From the NCBI GenBank assembly GCA_033239525.1, contig BSYO01000038.1:4169556-4233555 (forward strand): a DNA stretch of 64,000 bases, written 5' to 3'. A program made the position numbers and the translations under genes. This DNA comes from Nepenthes gracilis. Lineage: Eukaryota > Streptophyta > Magnoliopsida > Caryophyllales > Nepenthaceae. The stretch's first letter is position 1. Each line of letters opens with the position of its first letter. Positions 1-10,958 of this stretch are shown here, one piece after another. The notes below the pieces were generated by a model. The model had not been told where the DNA came from. It saw nothing but the letters and a program-made list of their open reading frames with translations, and made no database searches.

Positions 1-700
1 TTCACTCAATAGGTTTGTGATATAAATAATTTCTTTAAATGATATGGTGTGTCAGAAGATAGGAGAGCTCTAATTGTTAGCCTTAAGTTGATAAAAAATA
101 CTCAATTATTTTAGAAAAGTATTGAGGACCTCATTGTTAAGTGTCAGGTAGCCCTTGTTAGGAGTTGGGTGGAAATGAAACTACGTTTTCAAGAGGAATA
201 CTTGCCACACTCATATAGTAGTAACTTGTTAGACTAATGGAATGTCCTTTGATGGATAATTGATCCATAACCGAGTATGTGGCTCAATTCGATGATTTTT
301 GGATGAGATGCCATATCATTGAGGATGAGGCATGATATTAAGTAGGTTTCGACAAGGGCTACATGAGAACCTTAGGAAATAACTTGTCCTCCGTGGAGTT
401 ACCATTTTGGATAATGCGTATAATTTGATTTGAGGCTTCAAATTAGTTACTAAGGCACTGTATCATCAATCAATATGTCATACTCCTACTATAAATTCTA
501 AGTCTATCTTAGGACCTTCTCCGTCCACCATTTCCCCTGCAAGGGAAGTTCAAAGAAAGAATGTTAAAACCTTGAGTAGAAATTCTTATTAATTGACAGA
601 TAAGATGAAATAAATGAGGGACCCCTTAAAGAACAAATATATGAATCCAAGTTAGAGGAGTTTGATAAGTTAGATAGTAATATACTGACACACTGTGTGC
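1..700 (+). pseudogene. Ty3/gypsy gag remnant
   Basis: This is a relic of a retrotransposon Gag, the capsid protein of the particle in which the element is reverse transcribed. Pieces of the plant gypsy capsid pattern can be read in more than one + frame: a stretch with SWVEMKLRFQEEYLPHSY at about 168-220, and near 270-330 a stretch resembling the usual VxEYxxxFxxLxxRC region. Stops and frame changes break it many times. It is followed in the same direction by a protease relic and later by the C-terminal part of pol, so it is the 5' part of one decayed element that enters the window from the left. No LTR is seen on the left side. Confidence 0.6.
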
Positions 701-736
701 TGCCTCAAGACTAAGTCTTCTAGCCTAAAATCCTGA

Positions 737-1125
737 TTGTCCATTCCTAATAAGCCATTTCTGAGCATTGCACGACACACCTTGACACAATCTGAAGTGG
801 TTAATGATTTGAGTATTTATACTATCTTTCACTCTAATATCAAAGTGAATGAAAAAACATATAAAATTATCGTGAATAGTGGTAGTTGCATCAACACGGT
901 ATCAGCTAATACGATTTATTATTTGGGATTAAAAGTTACCTCTCATCCTAATCCATAGTGCCTCATCGATTTACACGTCTTCAATAGCTGTCAAAGAATA
1001 CTGTCTCATACCCATTCAATTATTAGAATATAAAGATTACATTTGATGTAATGTTATATCAATAGATGTGGGTCATGTGATTCTCGGAAACCCTTGGGTA
1101 TACGCCTTCCTATTTTGTTATTTAC
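737..1125 (+). pseudogene. Ty3/gypsy retropepsin (protease) remnant
   Basis: This is the aspartic protease part of a plant gypsy pol. The frame from 737 contains IVNSGSCINTVSANT, matching the family pattern IIDSGSCxNVVS at the catalytic triad. The catalytic Asp reads as Asn here, so the enzyme would be dead. After a frame change, a second conserved piece (DVGHVILGNPWVYAF, about 1065-1110) matches the usual DxxDILLGRPW segment near the protease C-terminus. The order gag, then protease, fits the remnant upstream. Identification rests on these two motifs and their spacing. Confidence 0.7.
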
Positions 1126-1500
1126 ATGGGGAGAAAAATTCACATCTATCATTTACCTCCAAAACCAATGACACTCAACAAAGAAAAGGCTGTGGCAGAA
1201 GCAAAAGAGTTACATGTCATTCATCCCACAATGTTTAGACATGTAACTATTAGTGAGTCTATTGTGTTTGTTGTTAGCGGTCCTGATGCTTTTCTGAATT
1301 CTTTTCTATTGATTCCTAATGAGGCCCATCAAGTCCTCTAAAACTTTCAAGGTGTCTTTTCGTTCTTAGTTGTGCTTGGTTACATATCCTGAAATCCCTT
1401 AGACTTTATCCTGCCATCCCCACATGTTAATGTGTCCTTGACTACTGAAACTTTTATCCAGCACTTTTATGACTTACATATTGAGATCAATAAATAATTA
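1126..1500 (+). pseudogene. gypsy pol: protease-RT linker joined to post-integrase region
   Basis: The frame 1126-1341 looks like the linker after protease in plant gypsy polyproteins, and ENFQGVFS-like sequence just after it matches the start of the reverse transcriptase region (usually xxxFxDVFPEELP). Within about 100 bp the sequence jumps to FIQHFYDLHIEIN (about 1450-1495), which matches the region after the integrase core (FVEDLHxEI in relatives). The reverse transcriptase, RNase H and integrase catalytic core, normally about 3 kb, are therefore missing. The deletion junction lies near 1370-1440. The relation to family members is from memory of motifs, not an alignment. Confidence 0.55.
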
Positions 1501-1559
1501 ATATCTCACATAAATTTTAAATTGATATGCATAAAAGACATATATTTCATGTTAGAAGT

Positions 1560-1975
1560 TTGTTATTGTTTGAATCAGGTCAGTGCGGCACCTACATGGG
1601 CTCGAATCTAAATTGTAGACCTGTAATACTGGTCTATTTTTAATGTTACAACGTATTGGATCAAATGCATATATTAATAATACTCCACATTGTTTTGGTT
1701 TTCATAATATTAAAAATTTGCTCGCCTATAAAGGTAGTTTTAAACCACTGGTTGATCCTTTTGATGTGCCTCTAGATGCGCCTCACAATGAATGTCCACC
1801 CATTCCTACACAACTCTCCACCCTCCCTCCATCCTCCTAGCACATAATGATAACTTGATACTATTTTAGATAAGTAAATTATATTTTTCAAAGATGGAGT
1901 TGTACGGTGCTTCCTTGTCCATTGGATTTATCGGCCCGAGTCCGTGACTATTTGGATTTCTAGATAGACACACCA
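1560..1975 (+). pseudogene. gypsy integrase C-terminal end with chromodomain-like tail
   Basis: The frame 1643-1840 starts with LQRIGSNAYINNTPHCFGF and resembles the post-integrase segment of chromodomain gypsy elements (VLKKIxxNAYxxxLP followed by a FNxxDLxxY-like stretch). At 1893-1967 another frame reads FLVHWIYRPESVTIWIS, matching the chromodomain core (YLVKWKGYPxxxxTWxP). Chromodomains on such integrases guide insertion towards heterochromatin. Frame breaks show it is dead. It is the 3' end of the element that starts at the left window edge. Confidence 0.6.
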
Positions 1976-2588
1976 CCAGTTCAACCGCGGTATTTTAGCA
2001 TTCTATTCGAATTAGTAGGATTGCCCATCTCTAGGCCCAAGTCCTTTTCCTTCCGAAGGCATTGGTGGTTTAGTTCGATTTTAACTCCACTCGCACGTGT
2101 CTACCAACATTGGCGGAGGATTGTGCAACACCTCCGCTTGTGGTTGGGGAATTGACTACAAAACTTTTACTTGTCAAGGTCGAGTACGATCCATTCGGGA
2201 AGAATTGATGTGGATATAAAAAATATTTCAAATTAAAAGTGATTTACTTTTATTTTATTTGATTTTATTTTATTTGAAATATTTTGATTTTATTTTATTT
2301 ATATGATTTTATTGTGCCAAGATTTTCTTTTTATTTTAGAAATATTTATCATATTTAGTTAAAAAATTATATTTATTTTTAAATTATTTTAGGATTAGGG
2401 TTTATTTATATAAGGATTCTAAACTTCGTTATTTAAATATAATTGAATGAATTTGAGTGATTATGCTTTTCTTTCTCTCATTCTTGGTCTCCACTCTTTT
2501 TGGTTTCTACCCCTCTCTCTAAGCTCTATTCCACCTCTGTGTCTCTTCCTTCTATTCTCCTTCTCCTCCCCTACTTTTTTTCCCTTCC
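1976..2588 (+). repeat. probable 3' untranslated/LTR part of the gypsy remnant
   Basis: No protein can be read here. The stretch lies directly after the chromodomain relic and is AT-rich, with a TATA-like TTTATATAAGG at about 2402-2415 followed by a CT-rich leader-like tract (2460-2580). This would fit the 3' LTR of the decayed element. I cannot define its ends because no second LTR copy is in the window. Confidence 0.25.
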
Positions 2589-2798
2589 CTACATCACTTT
2601 AGAATAGAGATGCGTGACTGGAATCTCAAAACCCACTATTATTTTCACGAATTCTCTTGTTAGGAGAATCCAAAGGCTATTGTTTAGATGTAATTCATAT
2701 ACAATAATAAAGCCATCCCTCGGTGAGCAAACCCTCTTTGGTTGAGAAGACATGGAAAGAAATAGCAGGAGAAATGTTATACCTATTGTAAATATCAA
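2589..2798 (-). pseudogene. orphan fragment of a retrotransposon antisense-ORF domain
   Basis: The minus-strand frame contains SPRDGFIIVYELHLNNSL followed by a stretch ending in FEIPVTHLYSKVM. It aligns by eye with the N-terminal domain of the two antisense proteins further right in this window (PPDGFVTVYEHHLRGGLRY and LGIPVARLRPNAL at 45900-46020; PPMGFITIYKTHLRSGLRL at 12750-12800). That domain belongs to the putative gypsy-type transposon family of plants. Only about 60 residues remain, with no LTR, gag or pol next to it, so it is a stray piece of a Tat-type element. Its function in the element is not known. Confidence 0.55.
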
Positions 2799-3898
2799 GT
2801 ATATATTTCATAGACAGATAAGAAGCAATGTCATCCATATTCTTCAATGCTCTTCATGGAGCCATGAGAGATTGAAAATTAGATGGTATGAGAAATCAAA
2901 ATATCGATTCTTTGATGAAAAGTGAAGAGCATGATGCAGTTAGGATTTAAGGAGAAGAGTAAAAGACGTTTCAATTCAAACGGACAACTAGAATTGGAGA
3001 CAATGTGTTTCAAATAGTAACCTTGATCCAAATGATGTGTTACTCAGATGACATGTGCTTTCCTCTCTATTTACAAACTAAAATGCAGTGCATTGAAATG
3101 ATTCAAAAATGATGCAATTTATAAACTACTTGCTATGACATTGAATGCATTATTGATGGGTTATTTCTATTATAGAAGCAATAATGGCTATAATGTCATT
3201 ACGCACGTCATCGGGATAACAATGCAAAGGTTTATCTCCCCTCAAAAAAAGAACTTGTTGACTCTTATAATTTAAAATATTAGATATTTAATTAAGAGTC
3301 CTCGTTTGTTAGAAGGTCAAACTATCACAAGTCCAAGTTATTAGTATGCCGAATGGTTTAGTCTAATAAGATTACTGTCCAAACAATTATGAAGTGTCAA
3401 GATTAATAATTGAAAAAAAATTTTGCAACGAATAATTTGATCAATCTAACTTTTTAACGACTAACAATCTCATTTGGATGAATACAAGTGCAAAATACGA
3501 AAGGAATCTAGATGCCGAACATATTAAAAATTATAACTTAAATGCGAAAATAAAATTTTTCTTTATTCATGAATACACTGATATACAAGATATATTCTTG
3601 TAGGACAGACTCTATAATCAGTCAGCTTGAAGATAAAGGAAGAAAAGGGTGAATCCAAGCCGCAGACATAGAGTATTCGGAAGCCTCGCCCTCCCTAAAA
3701 TGCAACATCCAATTGACACTTGCTGGTTGATAGTAAGCCAAGAAAAATGTTGCAGCACAAAAGCCAAGTGACATTAAATTGGATGATTTAATGAAAAGTT
3801 TGGTAGGAATCTAGATGTCTCTTAGTAGATGGTATAGGGAATTAAAAATATTTACCCAGACAAAACATTACTATGATTTAAGATGTATAAAAGGAAAA
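2799..3898. other. AT-rich intergenic DNA, nothing recognised
   Basis: About 1.1 kb without a convincing reading frame, repeat array or RNA gene. It ends at the target site of the LTR element at 3904. Confidence 0.5.
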
Positions 3899-3903
3899 AA
3901 AAT

Positions 3904-4843
3904 TAATGGGTTCCAATACCCTGGGCCCATAAAGCCCGGCCTAAAAGGACGGATGCAAGGCCCAATAGGCTTAGAGAGCTAAGCTGACCGAGACCTTATT
4001 TTAGCACAAAGAGCCCGAGGACATTAGATGCTCCTATGGGCCTGGATTGACCAAGAGAGGTCGATGCTTGACGCGATGGCCCGAGGACATTCCACGAAAG
4101 AACCAGAGATCCTTCATTGATCAAGAGTGTAGTTAACGTCCGAGAACTATCTCCCTTAGTGAGTCCGCAGACTTGTGAGAGGGCCAAATATGCAGCTTAA
4201 AGGGAGGGCTATTTCAGGAATGGTTGAGAGCGCCAGTTCAGAGACTTCACTGTTACCAAGGAGCACGCAACCCCTGCGATGCGCCGCCTCCGCAGTAAAT
4301 AATGACGCTCAGGGCATGCTTTGTCACTTCAAGACTGACATCAAGGGCCAGCACGCCTGACACAGTAAGGCCCAATCAACGGCGTCGGCGGTTGGCCTCC
4401 CTGCACACGCCAACGTGCTTGACATGGCATGGCCCAATCAGCAGAGTAGGTGGATAACCTCCCAGCATGCACTAGCAGCCACGTGGACTTCTCATAAGGA
4501 AAAAATCTCCCACTATAAATACCCAACTAGAGCACTGAAAAAAGGGACGGGGGGAAAAATTCATGAAGAAGACTCAGAGAGAAAGAGAGAATAATTTTGC
4601 AACTTGTACTTGTAATTCTTCCACCCATAGTGAAGTATTCTCCAGGCCTTGAGCCTCGTGGTTTTCCCTCCTCATTCAAGGGAAGGCTTTCCACGTAAAT
4701 CCCGGTGTCTTTTTCTCTCCCTCTCTTCACCTTTCCACACTCATATATTTGTTGCACGGGTTTCATCCGTTGGGGCACTCCGGCAGGTGCGTGGCATCAT
4801 CACACATCGTCGTTGTACGGAGGCTGAAATCTAGAACGCAACA
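3904..4843 (+). repeat. 5' LTR of the 3904-8515 element
   Basis: This matches 7584-8515 over its whole length with scattered differences. The first bases read TAATGGG where the 3' copy reads TGATGGG, so the canonical TG start has mutated. The end is CAACA. A TATAAAT-like promoter sequence lies at about 4514-4520 (CACTATAAATACCC), followed by the transcribed leader. Confidence 0.88.
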
Positions 4844-4862
4844 TTGGCGCTATCTGTGGGAA
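4844..4862 (+). other. primer binding site
   Basis: TTGGCGCTATCTGTGGGAA starts immediately after the 5' LTR and resembles the primer site used by many plant gypsy elements (TGGCGCCGTCTGTGGGAA). The second Tat element has the same motif at the corresponding place (minus strand, 53482-53500). I do not assign the tRNA. Confidence 0.75.
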
Positions 4863-4918
4863 GCCCGTGACAAAAAGTCCATTGCTTCCTTCCACCATTG
4901 AACATCTAGTACGCTAAG

Positions 4919-5900
4919 ATGGTAAACAAACGGGCCCAAACCAGCGCATCAGCCTGAAATATGGCACCCTTCAACAAGTGCCTCTCAGCAAGCAACACGG
5001 TGAATGGCAGTTTGATTCCTTATGTATGGACACTGGCAGAGAAAGTGGACGGTCTCTGAAGAGCAGTTCAAACTCTCTGCACAAAACTAGACGAGCAGTT
5101 AAAGGGAGCGCGTCCCGAAACCTCCCAAGCTGTAGCACCCTAGAAGAAGGGGAGAACAAAGAAGCATCGAAAGGAGCAAGCTTGCCAATACAATACCCTG
5201 GGGACACAAGTTTCCTTGAGCAACGAAGTCCCGCTGCGAGCTAGAGGTCGCTTAGACCCTCATATCCGAGGACGCGGCCCAAAAAGTCTAAATCTGCGTC
5301 ACTCTTGCTGCAATGGGGAGGACGCTTTTCGGGAAAAAAATCAGTTGCAAAGGAAGGCCCCCAAAAGAAGAGGGCCATGTGGAGTAGGGAGTTGCGCAGA
5401 CTTATTGCAAACTGAGAGATTACCTCAATAAAAAGAAGGCCATGACCCAATCCCCGACGACGAGAGAGCTCAAAAAGATCTGAAAAACGGTCATTGGAGC
5501 CAAGACCAGTGAAGCAGGGAAGCCAGTAGGTGGAGAAGATCTTGACCCGAGGTCGGGAGATGGAAAAAGAATGGCTGGCAACCAGCTAAAATCCCAAGGA
5601 CCATCCAGGCGAGACAAGCTCGAACGGGTTGTCCTGAGGGGAAACAAGCCATCAAACTAAACTCCCTTGAATGAGTCACTCACCAACATCCTGAGGCAGA
5701 TCCGAGACGAAGAATTCTTGAGGTGGCCCAAGGCATTGAAATAACCGGATGGAGATGACCAAAAGAAGTACTGCCATTACCACCTCCGCCGTGACCATGA
5801 CACCGAAGACTTTAGGACATTGCAGGCGGAGATTGAAAGACTAGCAGGGGAAGGCCATCTCCGCCGCTTCCTGTGAAGACTCGGGCAAGTTCTCGGAACA
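4919..5900 (+). pseudogene. gag remnants of the non-autonomous element
   Basis: An ATG at 4919 starts a frame that soon meets stops, followed by broken frames. The recognisable part is near the 3' side: LNSLNESLTNILRQIRDEEF (about 5655-5715) matches the Gag segment TPLNxxRxxILxxIxDxxFL, and KYCHYHLRRDHDHDTEDF (about 5770-5825) matches the nucleocapsid-side pattern KYCxFHxDHGHDTEDC, followed by a leucine-rich stretch ending GHLRRFL. The capsid core expected between N- and C-terminal parts is not seen, which suggests an internal deletion. The same TPLNNTRANILMQIQDQKF segment occurs in the element at 42239-54155. Confidence 0.6.
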
Positions 5901-6280
5901 GTAGGACGCGACGGGGCGAGTTCGTTGAGGGCTGGGTCATCATAGGCACAGAGCACGTATGACTAGCTCTGGGGGCTACACATGAAGGCTTCATGAAAGC
6001 CAGCATGGACCAGGGCTGCCAAAAGGCCACGACCCCAATGGGCAGCAGCCAGAAAAGAACTTAGTCAGGCGAGGAAGACCGAAGACTTGAACCCGCATCA
6101 TCCAGGACCCAGGGCACTAGTTTGACGTGAAGGATTAAGCTAGCCTTAGAGGCCACCAAATGTAACACGTTTATAGGAATAAAAAGGTCCCTTCAATGTG
6201 TCCATTATTGTGCGTTCTCATGTCGCCTCATTAAGGCCAAGGCTGCTCCTAGGTCAAGTGAAAGCAAGCCTTCCCGTGAT

Positions 6281-6990
6281 CTAAAACTCGGTTCCGTCCG
6301 AGTGGCCCCAGAGGTCGTATTCTAAAAACTCAGCTCCGTCCGAGCGGTCTCAGAGGTCGTATTCTAAAACTCGGTTCCACTCGGACCTGTGGGGTATTCT
6401 AAAACTTCGGCTCCGTTGAGCGGCCCCAAATGTCGTATTCTAAAACTCGACTTCATCCGTGACCTCGGATGTCGTATTCTAAAACTCGGTTTCGTCCGAG
6501 CTGCCCCAAAGGTCGTATTCTAAAAACTCGGCTCCATCAGAGAGGCCCTTGGTCGTATTCTAAAACTTCGATTTTATTCTAAAATTCGGGTTCCCCCAGG
6601 TCGTATTCTAAAATCGGCTCCATTCGAGTGGCCCCAAGGTCGTATTCTAAAAACTCGGCTCCGTCCGAGCGACCCCAGAGGTCGTATTCTAAAACCCGGC
6701 TCCGTCCAAGCGGCCTCAGAGGTCGTATTTTAAAACTAGGTTCCGTCCGAGCTGTCCCAGAGGTCGTATTTTAAAAACTCGGCTCCATCCAAGCGGCCCC
6801 AGGGTCGTATTCTAAAACTTGGCTCCGTCCGAGCGGCTCAGAGGTTGTATTCTGAAACTCGGCCCCATCTGAGCAGCCCCAGAGGTCGTATTCTAGAAAC
6901 TCGGTTCCATTCGAGCGGTCCGAGTGGTCATATTATAAAAACTCAGTTTCATTCGAGCGACCAAAAGGGTCGAACCCAAAACTCGATGCA
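6281..6990 (+). repeat. ~41-bp tandem repeat array before the 3' LTR
   Basis: About 20 imperfect copies of a ~41-bp unit. The core GGTCGTATTCTAAAACTCGG is followed by CTCCGTCCGAGCGGCCCCAGA. Units vary by point changes and small indels, and one (about 6570-6590) is shortened. The array is non-coding. It lies in the 3' untranslated part of the element. A related ~40-bp unit is found in both Tat elements at 14871-15066 and 48270-48405. Confidence 0.9.
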
Positions 6991-7570
6991 GCACCAGGCA
7001 ACCCGAGAGGTTGAACGGAAAGAGGAGACCCAAGAAAAGCATGCCTAAAACAACCCAGGGAAAGAGAAACCTCAAAGGTTCATGTGTTAGGCTAAGGACA
7101 ACTTACTTAGCAACACGTTGCGAAAGAAGCAAACACTTGTACAACACAGGCAAAAAATCCAAAGCTTCAACTTAGAAAGTATATGTTTTATTTACACAAG
7201 CAACGTATGTGCAGTGTTGTATATAAAAAAATAAATGTTACATTTCCTCTACAAAGACCCCTCCTGGCTCCCTTGCCGCTGAACTTCCTGAGCTTCAGAG
7301 GGCCCTGCCTAGTCCATCAAACCTAGCTGCCCGGGTGGAGGAGGGTCGCCTTCAGCCCCTGGCTGAGAGGATCTGGGAAAAGGCCTCCCAGCAATGCCGT
7401 ACTACCGCCAGAAAAAGCCGAAACCCAAAAGTGGACAACCGTGTTTTTAATTCCTCAAACGTTCTTCCCAGGCCGGAGCACGCACACGGACAAACTGTCG
7501 TAGGAAAAGGCAGCCTCCCGAGAGGAGCAGTGGCGCTATGCCAAACGGTCGAGGATCTCGAACCCTTTGG
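6991..7570 (+). other. 3' untranslated part between repeat array and 3' LTR
   Basis: Non-coding internal sequence of the element. No motif was recognised apart from the purine-rich end. Open frames here are short, and I do not consider them genes. Confidence 0.4.
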
Positions 7571-7583
7571 CATAGGGGGCTAA
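7571..7583 (+). other. polypurine tract
   Basis: CATAGGGGGCTAA lies immediately before the TG of the 3' LTR. A G-rich run followed by CTA(A/G) is found at the equivalent place in both Tat elements (complement at 11930-11940 and 43081-43091). It is the presumed primer for plus-strand DNA synthesis. Confidence 0.75.
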
Positions 7584-8515
7584 TGATGGGTTCCAATATC
7601 CTGAGCCCATAAAGCACAGCCCAAAAGGACGGACGCAAGGCCCAAGAGGCCTAGAGAGCTAAGTTGACCGAGACCTTATTTTAGCACAGAGAGCCCGAGG
7701 ACATCAGACACTCCTATGAGCCTGGATTGACCTGAGAGGTCTATGCTTGACGCGACGGCCCGAGGACATTCCAGGAGAAACGAGAGATCCTTCACTGATC
7801 AATACTGCAGTTGACGTCAGAGAACTATCTCCCTCAGTGAGTCCGCGGAGTTGTGAGAGGGCCAGATACGCAGCTTAAGGACGAGGGCTATTTCAAGAAT
7901 GGCGAGAGCGCCAGCTCAGAGACTTTACTATTACCAAGGAGCAAGCAACCTCTGCGACGCGCCGCCTCCGCAGTAAATAATAACGTTTAGAGCATGCCTT
8001 GTCACTTCAAGACTGATATCAAGGGCCAGTACGCCTAGCACAGTAAGGCCCAATCAACAGTGCCCACGGCTGGCCTCCCTGCACACGCCAGTGTGCCTGA
8101 CACAGCATGCCCAATCAGCAGAGTAGGTGGACGGCCTCCCAGCATGCACCAGCAGTCATGTGGACTTCTCATAAGGAAAAAATCTTCCACTATAAATACC
8201 CAACCAGAGCACTGAAAAAGGGGCGGCGGGATTCTCGAAGAAGACTCAGAGAGAAAGAGAGAATAATCTTGCAACTTGTACTTATAATTCTTTCACCCAT
8301 AGTGAAGTATGCTCCAAGTCTTGAGTCTCGTGGTTTTCCTCCTCATTCAATGGGGAGGCTTTTCACGTAAATTCCGGTGTCTTTTTCTCTCCCTCTCTTT
8401 ACCTTTCCACAGTCATGTATTTGTTGCACGGGTTTCGTCCGTTGGGGCACTCCGGCAGGTGCGTGGTGTCATCACACATCGTCATTATACGGAGGCCAAA
8501 ATCTGAAACGCAACA
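7584..8515 (+). repeat. 3' LTR of the 3904-8515 element
   Basis: 932 bp, starting TGATGGGTTCC and ending CAACA, with the target duplication AAAAT directly after it. It is clearly alignable with the 5' LTR but carries many substitutions and small indels, so the insertion is not recent. Confidence 0.9.
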
Positions 8516-8520
8516 AAAAT

Positions 8521-10640
8521 TAAAATAATTTTTTATATAAAAAAAGATAATAAAGACAAACTTTATAAATACTTCCTAAAAGAATGTAAAAGTATCCAGG
8601 AGAGCTCCCTCTTTAATTCATTGAATATAAATAACTCCATCGGATATTGAGATTTAGAATTTGGTTGAAAATCAAATAAGAGCCGCCTCTTTTGTAGCAA
8701 AAATAAATTGTAAAATGACATATTTTGAAATAAATAAAAGCAGCTAAGAAGTCAACAAATCTTGATTAGAATATCAAAAATTAGACTCTAATTGATAAGA
8801 AAAATCATCAACAATTAATAAGACTATTAGGAAAAAGCACTTAGATGACATTCAAAGCTGATCATTTGTACTTCTATTCTAACATGTTTGAAACATGATT
8901 TTAAAACTTTCGAGCATAGAGGGTAATTATTTTGAACCATCTAAGATATGACCAACCCAACCCGTTGAAATATGATGTCTATAAACAGTAAGCCTATAAA
9001 GATGTGTGAACAAATCAATTTGTTAAGCCCAGATCAAAAATCAATTTGAATGAATGATTGAATTATCGAGTTGTTGAATGATTATATTGTTGGAGATACT
9101 AAAGGCAAAGATACCAAATAGCCGGATGGTAATTCAACTGGACGATTAACCTTGACGAACGGTTACATAAATCGAAGAATAAAAAGTCAAATCAAACGAA
9201 CAATTAATATATTGAATAGATAAGTATTAAATTTAATGTATATGAAATTGTTAGACTATTCAGTTTTTAATTACAATAACGACTTAAAATAGTGATTAGT
9301 TATACCTCTTCAGAAAATTCATACTAATTAGTAATAAATTTATAAATGCACCTTTTTTCCCTTATAAAGGAGGAGATTTTGAACAATTTTAAAAAAGTAA
9401 GTGTATAGTTCTTTTTTTCTAATCACTTGCAAATCTCACAAATTATGGAGCAGATACTTCCAATTTTCGCCCTCCTTTATCCTTAGTTTCTCTTTTATTT
9501 TTTCATATTTTTAAAGAAAGATTTCTGACTTAAATATCAGAATATATATCGAGAAGTGAATACCATCCTTTAATCTGGATTTAGATATAAAGATTTGTAG
9601 ATTTATTTTGACTCAATTTAAATAACTATTTAGATCCAAGGTACGCATCAGGTAAGATAATATAAGACTAAGAGATTTGATAAAGTGTATGTTATCATCC
9701 GATGACAAAATTTAAAGATATGATTTCATTGATAATGATTGAAGAAATAATCGCTACCATGGAGTATAAGTTCATCACCATAGATTTATTGATGGTGACC
9801 TTGTTCCACCACAATATTATCGTTGGATTTGTTTTAAGTTTGATTTTAATTATTTTATGCCAAACTTATAAAGCGAGGAATGACAATTCGTTTGCCAAAA
9901 AAAGTTGTGTGAGGCATTTATAGCTCAAAAGTTGACATATTTATTAAAGAATTATCATTATGCCATCATGGAAATATTCCATTTTAATATAAAAGCTTAT
10001 TCGTTTATTTATATTTGTGTCCTTCATATAATGTGATTGAATAAATATATTATCAAGTTAATAGAAAATATTTTCAAGATATTATAAGGGATTTTAAACG
10101 CCTTGGATTCAGACGAAGAAGATAGTATGTTAAAGAACTCCTTGGTTATTGTGTGCTAGAATGAATGAGTTCACCAGACCAAGCCTTTTTGAATGCCCTA
10201 AAAGGAGGGTTGGCCGCAACCGAGGGCCAAAATGACCGTGTCAAAGCCAAATGATACATTCGTGCTTGCCTAAGAAAGAAAAAAAAAAATCATTGGTCGT
10301 GCCTCCGGTCCACAAGCAGCGTGATGACTGAGCATGCATTGATGTTTGCTACGCTGAAAAGGCAGAGTCATGTCTGCAAAAAAATAAGAAAACATATGTC
10401 AATTGGACAGTACGACGATACCCAGCAAAGATTAGGGAGATGTGTATTTGCTCTTGGCTTAGAATATGGAACTAATTGGATTTTAATCCCTTTCCAATGG
10501 TTTGTTTTAGCCGCTAACATATGCACCACTAACATTTTTTTTTCAAGGATCCAAACAATTAATTAGAAAAGATAACGGTGAGCATGGAAGAGAGCAAAAA
10601 TCTCATAAGATAGTGTTTCAAAAGTTAAATATATTTCTCT
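8521..10640. other. AT-rich intergenic DNA with a possible old LTR-like remnant
   Basis: No gene is supported. At about 9360-9560 a TATAAAGG-like sequence is followed by a pyrimidine-rich leader and GACTTAAATATCAGAATATAT. Similar endings occur at 26400-26490 and 41100-41160, suggesting scattered old copies of one LTR family. Small frames at 9702-9923 and 10321-10566 match nothing I recognise. Confidence 0.35.
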
Positions 10641-10799
10641 AACTCTACGTTTAGTTATTAGAATGGAACAAAATAAAAATAAAATAATTATTTTCAGGGA
10701 ATAGAACAGGATGAGAATATAGTTAAAATTGTTATTTATATATTTAATTGTTGGAATAGGATAAGGTAAAAATTACTATTTTATTATTTGATTTATAGA

Positions 10800-10958
10800 A
10801 TAGTATGAATAATAAAATATAAATATTGATAATAGTAACAATAATAATTATGATAATAATAATAATAATAATAGTAAAAATAATAACGATAATAATAATA
10901 ATAGTAATAAAAATGATAACAGTAATAATAATAATAATAGTAATAATAATGATAATAA
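10800..10958. repeat. AAT/ATA trinucleotide microsatellite
   Basis: An imperfect (AAT)n/(ATA)n array with occasional AAC, GAT and AGT units runs up to the first base of the Tat element at 10959. The same kind of repeat resumes at 21606-21626 on the far side, so the element inserted into this microsatellite. Confidence 0.9.

Larger units (their letters stand above)
3904..8515 (+). mobile_element. complete non-autonomous Ty3/gypsy-type LTR element
   Basis: Two direct LTRs (3904-4843 and 7584-8515) enclose 2740 bp. The 5 bp before the element (3899-3903) and the 5 bp after it (8516-8520) are both AAAAT, a perfect target site duplication. A primer binding site follows the 5' LTR and a G-rich polypurine tract precedes the 3' LTR, so the element is oriented on the + strand. 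Inside are only broken gag pieces and a large tandem array. No protease, reverse transcriptase or integrase is seen, so it must have been moved by proteins from a relative. The gag C-terminal pattern resembles that of the Tat-type element at 42239-54155. Confidence 0.88.

Noticed and set aside
6845..7075. Frames across the ~41-bp repeat array
   Set aside because: The unit length is not a multiple of three and the copies contain indels. The array is non-coding.
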